From: Veillonellaceae bacterium
Lineage (GTDB): Bacteria; Bacillota_C; Negativicutes; Veillonellales; Veillonellaceae
Length of the DNA stretch: 24,374 nt
Reading direction: 5' to 3'
Assembly (NCBI GenBank): GCA_902834965.1
Contig: CADFKY010000006.1
Location: 1 to 24,374 of the forward strand
Below the pieces are notes generated by a model, which was given only the letters and a program-made list of their open reading frames with translations, made no database searches and was not told where the DNA came from. This document shows positions 7,631 to 15,944 of the stretch, piece by piece. Each line of letters opens with the position of its first letter. Position 1 is the stretch's first letter. The position numbers and the translations under genes are program-made.

Positions 7631-8624
7631 AAACGATACCTTCCTTTATCTGATGTCCATTAATAAAATCGGTAGCAGAAATACGCTTTTTATTTTCCGG
7701 TTGTACTTCTGTTAATAGAAGTATATTTCCATCACCACAAAATACACCTAACCCGGCTGTTTTAGATACGATTGTACCAGGAACAGTTGTGGCTGAAATA
7801 GCAATTGGTACATGTTTACCATGAACATCTATCAAACAGTGAGTCGTATCACTGGGAACCACTTCTCCAGACCATACTTTTAAACGTTTTCCATCGAGAT
7901 ATGTATAACATCCAGGAGCTGGGTTAAGTCCTCTAATGAGGTTTGCAATTTCATTAGCAGGCTTAGACCAATCAATGTGTCCCATTTCTTTTGTAATTTT
8001 GGTCGTATGTGTAGCTATTGAGTCATCTTGTGGAGTAGCTACAATCTCTCCGTTAACCCAACGAGTTAATACAGGTACAATCGTTTCGCCACCAAGTACG
8101 GCCATACGTTCAAATAATTGACCCGTTGTTTCACCAGGTAAAATATCGGTCTCTACGATATCGATGATATCACCAGTATCAAGACCATCATCCATATGCA
8201 TAATGGTAACACCTGTTTTAGTATCCCCATTTAAAATAGCATAGTGAATCGGCGCAGCCCCTCTATACTTAGGTAAGATAGATGCATGAACGTTAATACA
8301 TCCATATTGAGGTAAGCGAATAAGCCATGGCGGTAAAATTTTACCGTATGCAATAACCACTACTACATCTGGTTTTAATGCTTCTAATTCAGCTTGCACT
8401 TGCTCATCCCGTAAGGTAACAGGTTGGAAAACAGGTAAATTATGTTCCAGAGCTGCCACTTTTACAGGTGGCATTTGAACTTGTTTACCGCGACCTTTTT
8501 GTTTATCAGGCTGACAGTATACACCAACTATAGAGTGTCCAGCCTTAATTAATGCTTCTAAAGTAGGAACCGAAAAGTCTGGCGTCCCCATAAATACGAC
8601 GCGCAATTGTTTTTGATTAGACAA
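7614..8624 (-). CDS. fmt: Methionyl-tRNA formyltransferase
   Basis: Transfers the formyl group from 10-formyltetrahydrofolate to initiator Met-tRNA. The N-terminal formyltransferase domain has FMGTPDFS, the catalytic residues N111 and H113 in INVHASILPKYRG, and D149 in DDGLDTGDI, equivalent to N108, H110 and D146 of Escherichia coli. The C-terminal part (about 210-330) is the tRNA-binding domain. Length 336 is slightly above the usual ~315. The start is TTG (8624) preceded by AGGAG at 7 bases, and it overlaps the def stop by 8 bases (TTGTCTAA). The pairing with def puts formylation and deformylation in one transcript. Confidence 0.96.
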   Translation of the reverse strand: MSNQKQLRVVFMGTPDFSVPTLEALIKAGHSIVGVYCQPDKQKGRGKQVQMPPVKVAALEHNLPVFQPVTLRDEQVQAELEALKPDVVVVIAYGKILPPWLIRLPQYGCINVHASILPKYRGAAPIHYAILNGDTKTGVTIMHMDDGLDTGDIIDIVETDILPGETTGQLFERMAVLGGETIVPVLTRWVNGEIVATPQDDSIATHTTKITKEMGHIDWSKPANEIANLIRGLNPAPGCYTYLDGKRLKVWSGEVVPSDTTHCLIDVHGKHVPIAISATTVPGTIVSKTAGLGVFCGDGNILLLTEVQPENKKRISATDFINGHQIKEGIVFGDSM

Positions 8625-9105
8625 TTTCTTTCTCCTCTGGATGATCCGTAATCAATCGTAAGTTAGTTGCTTTTTCAATAAACAAATGCCCTTCTAAATG
8701 GTCAATTTCATGTTGAAAAATACGCGCCAAGAATCCTTCAGCTTTAATTGTTACCTTTTTATTATGAGGGTCAATTCCTTTAACGGTAACTTTATCGAAT
8801 CTTTCAACATCACCAAAATAACCTGGTACACTCAAACAACCCTCTGGTCCCACTTGTGAACCTTCGGCATGAGTGATTTCAGGATTAATTAAAGCAATGA
8901 GACCACTACCAGCATGATCATCTACGACGATAATTCGTTTAGATACAGCTACTTGAGGTGCAGCAAGTCCAACGCCTTCGGTTTCATACATTGTTTCAGC
9001 CATATCATCGATAAGGGCTCTAAGTTTTTTATTAACATGTTCTACAGGTTCCGCAATTTGTTTTAAAACGGGATGGCCTGCTTTCACAACATCTAATACA
9101 GCCAT
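8617..9105 (-). CDS. def: Peptide deformylase
   Basis: Removes the N-formyl group from nascent proteins. The three signature motifs are present: GVGLAAPQV (44-52), EGCLSVPGY with metal ligand C90, and QHEIDHLEG with metal ligands H132 and H136 and catalytic E133. The 162-residue length fits a type 1 enzyme. AGGAG lies 5 bases before the ATG. It follows priA by 13 bases and overlaps fmt, as in most Firmicutes. Confidence 0.97.
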   Translation of the reverse strand: MAVLDVVKAGHPVLKQIAEPVEHVNKKLRALIDDMAETMYETEGVGLAAPQVAVSKRIIVVDDHAGSGLIALINPEITHAEGSQVGPEGCLSVPGYFGDVERFDKVTVKGIDPHNKKVTIKAEGFLARIFQHEIDHLEGHLFIEKATNLRLITDHPEEKEIV

Positions 9106-9118
9106 TTATACTCCTATA

Positions 9119-11302
9119 CTAAACTGGATCTACATCAATCAAAAGTCCTTCTTGTGTAAAGATCCATGAATTATATATATATTCTTTTAAATTAGATAAA
9201 TCGGTACCGCGAATCATAATCGCTAAACGATACATGTCCCGTACCTTTTTAATACTCGCTTCATAAGGACCATTGATGAGAATATCGCTATTATCTTTAT
9301 GAGCCTCTAAATCGCTTACAATGCGATTAGCAATGGTCTCCAAGGTGTCCATGTTCTGATGACGCACTACCATATGTATCATCTCTCTAAATGGAGGATA
9401 TCCTAAGGCTTTACGATTTTGAATTTCTTCATTGTAAAAGCCTACATAATCATGAGCCTTACTCTTTATTATAGCATAATTTAAAGGATTATATGTTTGT
9501 ATAACAACACTGCCCGTTTTATCACCTCTACCAGCCCTACCAGAAGTCTGGGTAAGCAGATCAAAAGTTCGTTCAGATGCAGTATATACAGGAATATTTA
9601 AAACGGAATCAGCCGTTAAAATACCAACAGCTGTTACATCTTTAAAGTCATGCCCTTTTGATACCATTTGAGTTCCCAATAAAATATCATATTTATGGGC
9701 CCCAAAATCATGTAAAATATCTTCTGCTAATTGCTTATTCTTTGTCACATCTTGATCAAGTCGAGCAATACGTGCAGATTTAAAGTGCTGTCGTAATTCT
9801 TCTTCAACCTTTTGTGTGCCTGACCCAAAGAACTTAATACGTTTGCTATGACATTTTGGGCATACCGTAGGAATTGGTTCATGATGTTCACAATAATGAC
9901 AACGTAATTCCTCACCAGCCTGGTGATACACCATGGCCACATCACAATGTGGACACATAATGGTTTCCCCACAATCTCTACACATAACAAAGGTATTATA
10001 ACCACGTCTATTCAAAAGAATAATCATTTGATTATGTTCATTCAATGTTTTTTGAATCAAGCTACTCATAGCATCAGAAAAAACAGAATAGTTACCATGA
10101 AGAATTTCTTCCTTCATATCAACAATTGTTACCTTTGGCATTGGTTGTTCAAAAATTCGGTGAGGCAACTCTAGCAACTGATACTCCCCTTGCTTGGCTT
10201 TATAATAAGAAGTAACAGCTGGTGTAGCAGAGCCTAATATGACAGGACAACCATGTGCTTCTCCGCGCCATAAGGCAACATTGCGGGCATGGTAACGAAC
10301 CATATCCTCTTGCTTATAAGATGTATCATGTTCTTCATCGACTACGATAAGACCAATATTCTCTGCAGGAGCAAATACCGCAGATCGGGCACCAATGATA
10401 ATATGGCTATCCTTACGACGCAAACGCTCCCAGTTATTATTGCGTTGTTGGACCGTCAATTTACTATGAAATACTACAACTTCATCACCAAAGGTTTCTA
10501 CAAAGCGCCGTACAATTTGATCTGTCAAAATAATTTCTGGAACCAGTATAATAGCCGTCTTATCTTGACTTATACATTTTGCTGTGGCTTTTAAATATAG
10601 TTGCGTTTTTCCACTACCTGTTACCCCATGCAATAAAAAGGTTTTATGTTGATGTGAATTCATCGCCTTTTGAATAGGCTCATATACCGCTTGTTGTGCA
10701 TCAGTTAATGGTATATTGACTTCTGCTGTAAACAGTTCATCAAAGGTAGTCTTTGTAGCTTTAAATCTAGATTCAATGGTAATCCCCTGAGCTTCACTCA
10801 CTTGTTTAATGACCATACGTGAAAATCCTTTGGCCAATAATAAAGCTTTTGATGCACCACCTACTTCAAGTAAATATTTTGCCAATTCCCGTTGCTTCTT
10901 TTTTCGCTCACTAAATTGTTCTACAGAAAAAGCAGGCGTAACAACAAGCCACTCTTCCTTAGGCGCTTCATAGGATTTAAGGGTTTTATTAACCGTAAAC
11001 AAACGTAGTGCATCGCCATAAGAGAATAAATAATATTCATTTATACGACGTGCAGTGTCCATCATTTCAGGGGTAAACCACGGTTCATTGTCTAATACTT
11101 GAACAATATTTCGTAATTTAAATTCAGGGGATTCTAATAATTCTTCATAACCAATTAGAATGCCCTCTTCACGACTATTGCCTAATGGAATAAGTACACG
11201 TGTGCCAGGTAAGACATTCCCAAACTTTTCAGGCATTAAGTAGCTTAATGGTTTATGAAGTTGTTTAGCAGGTCTATTAATAATAACTTTTGCGACACGC
11301 AT
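9119..11302 (-). CDS. priA: Primosomal protein N' (replication restart helicase PriA)
   Basis: 3'-5' helicase that reloads the replisome at stalled forks. In order: N-terminal 3'-end binding domain (about 1-105), winged helix (about 110-185), helicase lobe 1 with Walker A GVTGSGKT (226-233) and DEEH (322-325), a zinc-binding insert with eight cysteines (C441, C444, C450, C453, C468, C471, C481, C484), and lobe 2 ending in QTSGRAGRG (585-593). All four zinc-ligand pairs are intact. Length 727 is normal. The ATG has AAAGGAAA upstream. The gene is separated from metK by a terminator, so it probably needs its own promoter or read-through. Confidence 0.97.
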   Translation of the reverse strand: MRVAKVIINRPAKQLHKPLSYLMPEKFGNVLPGTRVLIPLGNSREEGILIGYEELLESPEFKLRNIVQVLDNEPWFTPEMMDTARRINEYYLFSYGDALRLFTVNKTLKSYEAPKEEWLVVTPAFSVEQFSERKKKQRELAKYLLEVGGASKALLLAKGFSRMVIKQVSEAQGITIESRFKATKTTFDELFTAEVNIPLTDAQQAVYEPIQKAMNSHQHKTFLLHGVTGSGKTQLYLKATAKCISQDKTAIILVPEIILTDQIVRRFVETFGDEVVVFHSKLTVQQRNNNWERLRRKDSHIIIGARSAVFAPAENIGLIVVDEEHDTSYKQEDMVRYHARNVALWRGEAHGCPVILGSATPAVTSYYKAKQGEYQLLELPHRIFEQPMPKVTIVDMKEEILHGNYSVFSDAMSSLIQKTLNEHNQMIILLNRRGYNTFVMCRDCGETIMCPHCDVAMVYHQAGEELRCHYCEHHEPIPTVCPKCHSKRIKFFGSGTQKVEEELRQHFKSARIARLDQDVTKNKQLAEDILHDFGAHKYDILLGTQMVSKGHDFKDVTAVGILTADSVLNIPVYTASERTFDLLTQTSGRAGRGDKTGSVVIQTYNPLNYAIIKSKAHDYVGFYNEEIQNRKALGYPPFREMIHMVVRHQNMDTLETIANRIVSDLEAHKDNSDILINGPYEASIKKVRDMYRLAIMIRGTDLSNLKEYIYNSWIFTQEGLLIDVDPV

Positions 11303-11321
11303 ACACTATTTCCTTTCATCT

Positions 11322-11327
11322 ATTATA
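11322..11327 (-). promoter_or_regulatory. Candidate -10 box for priA
   Basis: A perfect TATAAT on the minus strand abuts the 3' edge of the metK terminator hairpin and lies 19 bases before the priA ATG. No good -35 box is found at 16-18 bases, as that position falls inside the hairpin. This is the only promoter-like site between the terminator and priA. Confidence 0.3.
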
Positions 11328-11361
11328 AAAGGTCTCAGTAGAAATTCTACTAAGACCTTTT
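11327..11361 (-). terminator. Rho-independent terminator of metK
   Basis: Stem AAAAGGTCT (327-335) with AGACCTTTT (353-361), continued by AGTAG (337-341) with CTACT (347-351) across one mismatch. It starts 3 bases past the metK stop. Its T-rich 3' edge on the minus strand reads CCTTTTATAAT. Confidence 0.75.
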
Positions 11362-11364
11362 GTA

Positions 11365-12555
11365 TTATAAGCCAGCTTCAGCTTTTAAAATTGCTGCTTT
11401 GTCAGTACGTTCCCAAGGTAAATCTACATCAGTTCTACCGAAATGACCATATGCTGCAGTTTTGCGATAATGAGGTTTTAACAAATCAAGCATTTCAATA
11501 ATACCTGCTGGACGAAGGTCGAAATGTTTCTTAACGAGTTCTTGAATTTTAGTTTCCTCAACATGACCTGTACCAAAAGTATCAACTAAGATAGATACAG
11601 GATGAGCAACGCCGATTGCGTAAGCAACTTGTACTTCACATTTATCAGCAAGACCTGCTGCAACAACGTTTTTAGCTACATAACGAGCAGCATATGCTGC
11701 AGAGCGGTCTACCTTAGATGGATCTTTACCAGAGAAAGCACCGCCGCCATGACGAGCCATACCACCATAAGTATCTACGATAATTTTACGGCCAGTCAAA
11801 CCAGCATCACCATGAGGGCCACCGATTACGAAACGGCCAGTTGGGTTGATGAAGTATTTTGTGTTTTCATCAACAAATTCAGCAGGCAATGCTGCGTCAA
11901 TAACATAGCGTTTTAAATCAGCTTTAATTTGTTCTTGAGTTACTTCAGGGCTATGTTGTGTAGAGATAACAATTGTATCAATACGTTTTGGTTTACCATC
12001 AACATATTCAACCGTAACTTGAGTTTTACCATCTGGACGAAGGTATGTTAAAGTGCCATCTTTACGAACTTCTGTAAGACGACGGGATAAACGATGAGCT
12101 AAAGAAATAGGCATAGGCATAAGTTCAGGGGTTTCATTAGATGCATAACCAAACATCATACCTTGGTCACCAGCACCAATTTTATCTAGTGCTTCACCAT
12201 TACCATCTTTAGATTCAAGAGCTTCATCTACGCCCATAGCGATATCAGCAGATTGTTCATCGATAGAAACAAGTACACCGCAAGTATCGCAGTCAAAGCC
12301 AAATTTTGCACGTGTATAACCAATTTCACGAACTGTATCACGTACGATGCGAGGAATATCTACATATGTATTAGTAGAAATTTCACCTACTACATGAACT
12401 AGACCAGTAGTAACTAAAGTTTCACAAGCTACACGAGCAGTTGGATCTTTTTCAATAATCGCATCCAAAACAGCATCAGAAATTTGGTCAGCTATTTTAT
12501 CTGGATGGCCTTCAGTAACAGATTCAGAAGTAAAAAACATATGTTTTTCAGCCAT
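11365..12555 (-). CDS. metK: S-adenosylmethionine synthetase
   Basis: Makes S-adenosylmethionine from methionine and ATP; SAM is used by RlmN, RsmB and RsmD in this window. Motifs: [16 protein letters not shown] (16-31), [12 protein letters not shown] (127-138) and the phosphate loop [16 protein letters not shown] (270-285). Length 396 is standard. AGGAGG lies 6 bases before the ATG. The gene is controlled by its own promoter and a SAM-I riboswitch just upstream, and is closed by its own terminator, so it is an independent unit set inside the yicC-rpe cluster. Confidence 0.98.
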   Translation of the reverse strand: MAEKHMFFTSESVTEGHPDKIADQISDAVLDAIIEKDPTARVACETLVTTGLVHVVGEISTNTYVDIPRIVRDTVREIGYTRAKFGFDCDTCGVLVSIDEQSADIAMGVDEALESKDGNGEALDKIGAGDQGMMFGYASNETPELMPMPISLAHRLSRRLTEVRKDGTLTYLRPDGKTQVTVEYVDGKPKRIDTIVISTQHSPEVTQEQIKADLKRYVIDAALPAEFVDENTKYFINPTGRFVIGGPHGDAGLTGRKIIVDTYGGMARHGGGAFSGKDPSKVDRSAAYAARYVAKNVVAAGLADKCEVQVAYAIGVAHPVSILVDTFGTGHVEETKIQELVKKHFDLRPAGIIEMLDLLKPHYRKTAAYGHFGRTDVDLPWERTDKAAILKAEAGL

Positions 12556-12572
12556 TTTATCCTCCTAATACG

Positions 12573-12601
12573 AAAAAAAGCCTCTCATGCACTCATGAGA
12601 G
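12573..12601 (-). terminator. Riboswitch-controlled intrinsic terminator in the metK leader
   Basis: Perfect 8-bp stem CATGAGAG (594-601) and CTCTCATG (582-589) around a 4-base loop, followed on the minus strand by G C and seven T (579 to 573). It ends 7 bases before the metK Shine-Dalgarno sequence, the right place for transcription attenuation. Confidence 0.92.
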
Positions 12602-12707
12602 ACCCTCCCATCTAACGACATTTGTCATAGGAATTAGCACCTTTTCCTCTTGGAATGGTTGCTGTAGCTTCACAGGGCCTATCCCTCCACTACTCTTGAT
12701 GAGTTAC
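12595..12707 (-). promoter_or_regulatory. SAM-I (S-box) riboswitch upstream of metK
   Basis: On the minus strand the leader contains the S-box core: ATCAAGAG, GTGGAGGGA, GGCCC, GAAGC, GCAACC and GGTGCTAATTCC in the correct order and spacing. P1 is formed by CTCATC (703-698) with GATGGG (612-607). A competing antiterminator is visible: ATGGGAG (611-605) can pair with CTCTCAT (601-595) across a 3-base loop. This uses the 3' strand of P1 and the 5' strand of the terminator. SAM binding should therefore favour termination. The assignment rests on the known S-box consensus. Confidence 0.95.
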
Positions 12708-12713
12708 AGAAAT

Positions 12714-12742
12714 ATTATAGTGTATTTGCATTGATAAAGCAA
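12714..12742 (-). promoter_or_regulatory. metK promoter
   Basis: Minus-strand TTGCTT (742-737), 17-base spacer, TATAAT (719-714). The predicted start of transcription, near 12707, coincides with the 5' end of the riboswitch. The -35 box lies only 8 bases past the sulP stop and no terminator separates the two genes, so sulP read-through may also enter the riboswitch. Confidence 0.8.
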
Positions 12743-12749
12743 GTCATTA

Positions 12750-14414
12750 TTATATTTCTTTCGCCTCTAATAAAGCCAAATCGTGTTCAGCTTTGTGAAG
12801 AGCACTATCAAATTTTCGATACATGTGATGGCGACCAAGAATATCTAAAAAATCAGACTTGTACATTTCACGTCGTATATCATAACTTACATCACTTAGT
12901 AACACCTCAATACCTCGCTTTTGCAGTTCTTCGATGATACTACGTAATATACGTAAGCCCGTTAAATCCACAAATGGTACTTTCACAAAACGAATTATCA
13001 AATATTTAGGATCTTTATGAATCGAATTTAATGCCCGATCAAAAGCACTTATAGCACCAAAAAATAACGGACCTTCTACTGTATATACCATGATATCAGG
13101 ATGTATTGTGATTTCATGTTTAATCTGCTCAGATAATTCAGCATAACTTGCTTCGTGCACGTCAATAGTATTAACCATTTTACGCATGAATTGTAATACA
13201 GCCAGTACTACACCTACGTTTACGGCTACAACCAAGTCTGTAAAAATGGTTAAAAAGAATGTGAGCAGTAAAATGACTTGATCTGGTCGTGGCGCTAAAA
13301 TAAGCATGCGAACAAATCGCGGCGCATCACTCATATTATAGGCAACAACAAAAAGAATGGCTGCCATTGATGCTAACGGAATATAAACAGCATAAGGCGC
13401 TAAAAATAACAAGATAATGCATAGTGTTATGGCATGAATGATACCAGCTAATGGAGAATTACCACCTTGGCGAATATTGGTAGCAGTACGCGCAATCGCT
13501 CCTGTAGATGCAATACCACCGAATAAAGGGGCAAATATATTAGCCAGTCCTTGTCCAAACAACTCAGTATTTGATTCATGCTTTGTACCACTCATACCAT
13601 CCGCTACAACTGCAGATAACAATGATTCTATAGCACCCAGCATAGCAATGGTAAAAGCAGCTCCGATTAAAGTTAATATTTTATCAAAACTCAAGACTGG
13701 TATGGAAAATTCCGGTAAACCTTGAGGGATACCACCAAAGGCACTACCTATTGTCAATACACTTGGAAATTTATAAATAGATTGAATAATAGTAGCAACT
13801 ACCATAGCTACAATAGGAGCTGGTACTTTTTTAATATAAGGAATTTTAGGTAATATCAACAATAGAGCTAAACTTAGTACTGCTATGCCCAATGTTGGTA
13901 AATCTGAGTTTGGTAGTGACTGAATCATAGCCCATAATTTCTCATGAAAATGAGCCATATAGGGTAGTTGTGGAAAACCAAAGAAATATGGCCATTGACC
14001 GACCCAAATAGTAACGCCAATGCCAGCAGTAAATCCCATGATTACAGGAGCTGGAATAAATCGGATAACTGTACCTAACTTCGCTACGCTCATTAAAATA
14101 AGCATAAGACCGGCCATCATAGTAGCGATTTGTAAACCTTCAAAGCCATAATTTACAACTATACTACTTAAAAGAACAATAAAAGCCCCTGTAGGTCCCG
14201 CAATCTGTACAGGTGAACCGCCAAATAAGGATACGAATATACCAGCAATAATAGCAGTATAGATGCCCGCTTGTGGTGTAACGCCACTAGCAATGGCAAA
14301 GGCCATCGCTAATGGCAATGCTACAACACCTACCACCAAACCAGCTATAATATTATTACTCCATTTATCTTTGCTCAACGAGCCATCCAAATAAGCTTTT
14401 TGAATAGCAAACAT
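12750..14414 (-). CDS. SulP-family anion transporter with STAS domain
   Basis: Inner-membrane anion permease. The membrane part (about residues 20-415, ten or more hydrophobic segments) has the family signature around VALPLAMAFAIASGVTPQAG, the repeat-region motif DGMSGTKHESNTELFGQG and FGGIASTGAIARTATNIR. A cytoplasmic STAS domain follows (about 437-545). Known SulP substrates include sulphate, bicarbonate and dicarboxylates; the sequence does not decide among them. I chose the ATG at 14414 (554 residues); an in-frame TTG at 14438 would add eight residues but has no ribosome binding site. The site before the ATG is itself weak (AGAAAGAAG). The gene interrupts the coaBC-priA order and lies beside the sulphur-responsive metK unit, which hints at sulphate but does not show it. 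Confidence 0.88.
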   Translation of the reverse strand: MFAIQKAYLDGSLSKDKWSNNIIAGLVVGVVALPLAMAFAIASGVTPQAGIYTAIIAGIFVSLFGGSPVQIAGPTGAFIVLLSSIVVNYGFEGLQIATMMAGLMLILMSVAKLGTVIRFIPAPVIMGFTAGIGVTIWVGQWPYFFGFPQLPYMAHFHEKLWAMIQSLPNSDLPTLGIAVLSLALLLILPKIPYIKKVPAPIVAMVVATIIQSIYKFPSVLTIGSAFGGIPQGLPEFSIPVLSFDKILTLIGAAFTIAMLGAIESLLSAVVADGMSGTKHESNTELFGQGLANIFAPLFGGIASTGAIARTATNIRQGGNSPLAGIIHAITLCIILLFLAPYAVYIPLASMAAILFVVAYNMSDAPRFVRMLILAPRPDQVILLLTFFLTIFTDLVVAVNVGVVLAVLQFMRKMVNTIDVHEASYAELSEQIKHEITIHPDIMVYTVEGPLFFGAISAFDRALNSIHKDPKYLIIRFVKVPFVDLTGLRILRSIIEELQKRGIEVLLSDVSYDIRREMYKSDFLDILGRHHMYRKFDSALHKAEHDLALLEAKEI

Positions 14415-14415
14415 G

Positions 14416-14483
14416 TAAATAACACTTCTTTCTATCAATTACAAACTACAAACATAAGATAATCTCATGTATCGTGTTATTTA
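14416..14483 (-). repeat. Nested inverted repeats across the coaBC-sulP junction
   Basis: TAAATAACAC (14416-14425) and GTGTTATTTA (14474-14483) are perfect 10-bp inverted repeats. They enclose a second hairpin, ACATAAGA (14452-14459) and TCTCATGT (14463-14470), 7 pairs plus one G-U in the minus-strand RNA. The outer stem covers the coaBC stop codon and ends one base before the sulP ATG. The inner hairpin is followed by only a weak T-rich stretch (TTTGTAGTTTG), so it may be a weak terminator for coaBC or a structure limiting sulP translation. Confidence 0.5.
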
Positions 14484-15670
14484 TCTTTTACTAATTCCAC
14501 AACTTCTTTCATAATGTTATGAGCTAACTCAGATTTTTTCATATTAGGCATTTCTTTTGGATCTTTATTAGGATATAAGAAGTAGCCTTCATTTGTATCT
14601 ACATTAAAACCAGCATTAGACTTACTTACATCATTGGCTACAAGCATATCTAGATTTTTTCTAGCTACCTTATCTTGACCATACTCGATTACATGTTCTG
14701 TTTCTGCTGCAAACCCTACAAGAATTTGATGTTTCTTTTTAGCACCTAAACCTTGTAGGATATCTGGATTCTTAACAAGTTCTAATGTCATAGACTCCAT
14801 TTTTTTGATTTTTTGCTCTGCTTTATGAAGGACTCTAAAGTCAGATACTGCAGCGGCCATAACAACTACATCTACCTTATCGTATCGAGATTCAATAGCA
14901 TGTTGCATAGACAAGGCGGAATTAACAGGAACAAAATCTACGCCACTTGGTACAGCTAAAGATGTAGGAGCACTAACTAAAATAACATTAGCCCCCATGC
15001 GTGCTGCTTGTTCAGCAATGGCGTACCCCATTTTGCCGCTAGAACGATTCCCAATATAACGAACAGGATCGATGTTTTCTTGCGTACCACCAGCTGTAAC
15101 AAGTACTGTGGTACCTTCAAGTTCATTAGATTTGCACATCTGCGATTCAAGCCATTCTACAATGGCTTCAGGCTCTGGTAGACGCCCTACACCTGTAACA
15201 CCACAAGCAAGCCAACCTTCAGCCGGTTCCATAATATGGTACCCCAAAGCCTGTAATCCCTCTAAATTTCGTTGCGTAATAGGATTATTATACATTTCGG
15301 TATTCATAGCAGGACAAAGATATTTTGGCGCCGTAGTAGCCATTATTGTTGTCGTTAGCATATCATCTGCAATACCGGCATAGATTTTGCCAATCACATT
15401 TGCTGTAGCAGGTACAACCACATATGCATCTGCCCATGTTGCTAGTGCAATATGCTCCACATCCCATTGGTGTACTTGTTCAAACATGTCGATAGCTACA
15501 GGATGTCCACTAATTTCACCAAATGTAAGTGGTGAAGCTATATGAGTGGCGTTTTCAGTCATAACAACCTTTACTTCAGCACCCTTTTTACGAAGTCGGC
15601 TTACTACTTCAATTGCCTTATACGCTGCAATACCTGCAGATACAGCGACAATGATATGTTTTCCGCGCAT
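14477..15670 (-). CDS. coaBC: Bifunctional phosphopantothenoylcysteine decarboxylase / phosphopantothenate-cysteine ligase
   Basis: Catalyses two consecutive steps of coenzyme A synthesis. The N-terminal CoaC flavoprotein half (1-~185) has the active-site H73 in VEHIAL, N123 in PAMNTEMY and C156 in ACGVTGVGR, matching H75, N125 and C158 of the Escherichia coli Dfp protein. The C-terminal CoaB half (from ~187) starts with [24 protein letters not shown] and contains AAVSDFR, KNPDIL and VGFAAET. Length 397 is normal. AAGGAG lies 6 bases before the ATG. coaD, which acts later in the same pathway, is also in this window (20112-20603) but in another transcript. Confidence 0.97.
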   Translation of the reverse strand: MRGKHIIVAVSAGIAAYKAIEVVSRLRKKGAEVKVVMTENATHIASPLTFGEISGHPVAIDMFEQVHQWDVEHIALATWADAYVVVPATANVIGKIYAGIADDMLTTTIMATTAPKYLCPAMNTEMYNNPITQRNLEGLQALGYHIMEPAEGWLACGVTGVGRLPEPEAIVEWLESQMCKSNELEGTTVLVTAGGTQENIDPVRYIGNRSSGKMGYAIAEQAARMGANVILVSAPTSLAVPSGVDFVPVNSALSMQHAIESRYDKVDVVVMAAAVSDFRVLHKAEQKIKKMESMTLELVKNPDILQGLGAKKKHQILVGFAAETEHVIEYGQDKVARKNLDMLVANDVSKSNAGFNVDTNEGYFLYPNKDPKEMPNMKKSELAHNIMKEVVELVKDK

Positions 15671-15687
15671 GTTCTTCTCCTTTTAAA

Positions 15688-15716
15688 AATTCCTTGTATC
15701 AAGGATACAAGGAATT
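15688..15716 (-). terminator. Stem-loop between rpoZ and coaBC
   Basis: Perfect 13-bp inverted repeat AATTCCTTGTATC (688-700) and GATACAAGGAATT (704-716) with a 3-base loop, starting 8 bases past the rpoZ stop. On the minus strand it is followed by TTTAAAAGG; counting the stem end there are five T in a row. It may terminate or attenuate transcription between rpoZ and coaBC, or protect the upstream mRNA end. Confidence 0.6.
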
Positions 15717-15724
15717 GATTAATC

Positions 15725-15940
15725 TTATTTAATGCCTTCTTTTGTGCGTTTATAAGTCACTTCACCTTCGGCAATTTCATAAAATGCCAAGGATACAGGC
15801 TTGTCAGTTGCATGTGTAGATTCAGCTAAGCATTGTTCGCCATCTGTTAATTCACGAGCGCGTTTAGCTGCCAATGTTACCAAAGTATATTTGCTATCAA
15901 CTTGACTTTCCAATTTTTTCAATGGAGGTTTTACCATCAT
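15725..15940 (-). CDS. rpoZ: DNA-directed RNA polymerase omega subunit
   Basis: Small subunit that helps fold and hold the beta' subunit. At 71 residues it is the usual size for Firmicutes. The conserved core is YTLVTLAAKRARELTDG (18-34), followed by KPVSLAFYEIAEGEVTY. The start is the first of two adjacent ATGs (15940, 15937), with AAGGAG 10 bases upstream, inside the end of gmk. The frame stays open further upstream, but that part overlaps gmk and is not omega-like. It follows gmk by 4 bases. Confidence 0.93.
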   Translation of the reverse strand: MMVKPPLKKLESQVDSKYTLVTLAAKRARELTDGEQCLAESTHATDKPVSLAFYEIAEGEVTYKRTKEGIK

Positions 15941-15944
15941 ACTA

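Noticed and set aside
9745..10005. 86-residue minus-strand frame inside priA
   Set aside because: It lies wholly within the zinc-domain coding part of priA in another frame; its cysteine- and histidine-poor, irregular sequence is a shadow of the priA codons.
11602..11916. 104-residue plus-strand frame within metK
   Set aside because: It is antisense to the conserved metK phosphate-loop coding region and has no ribosome binding site or recognisable domain.
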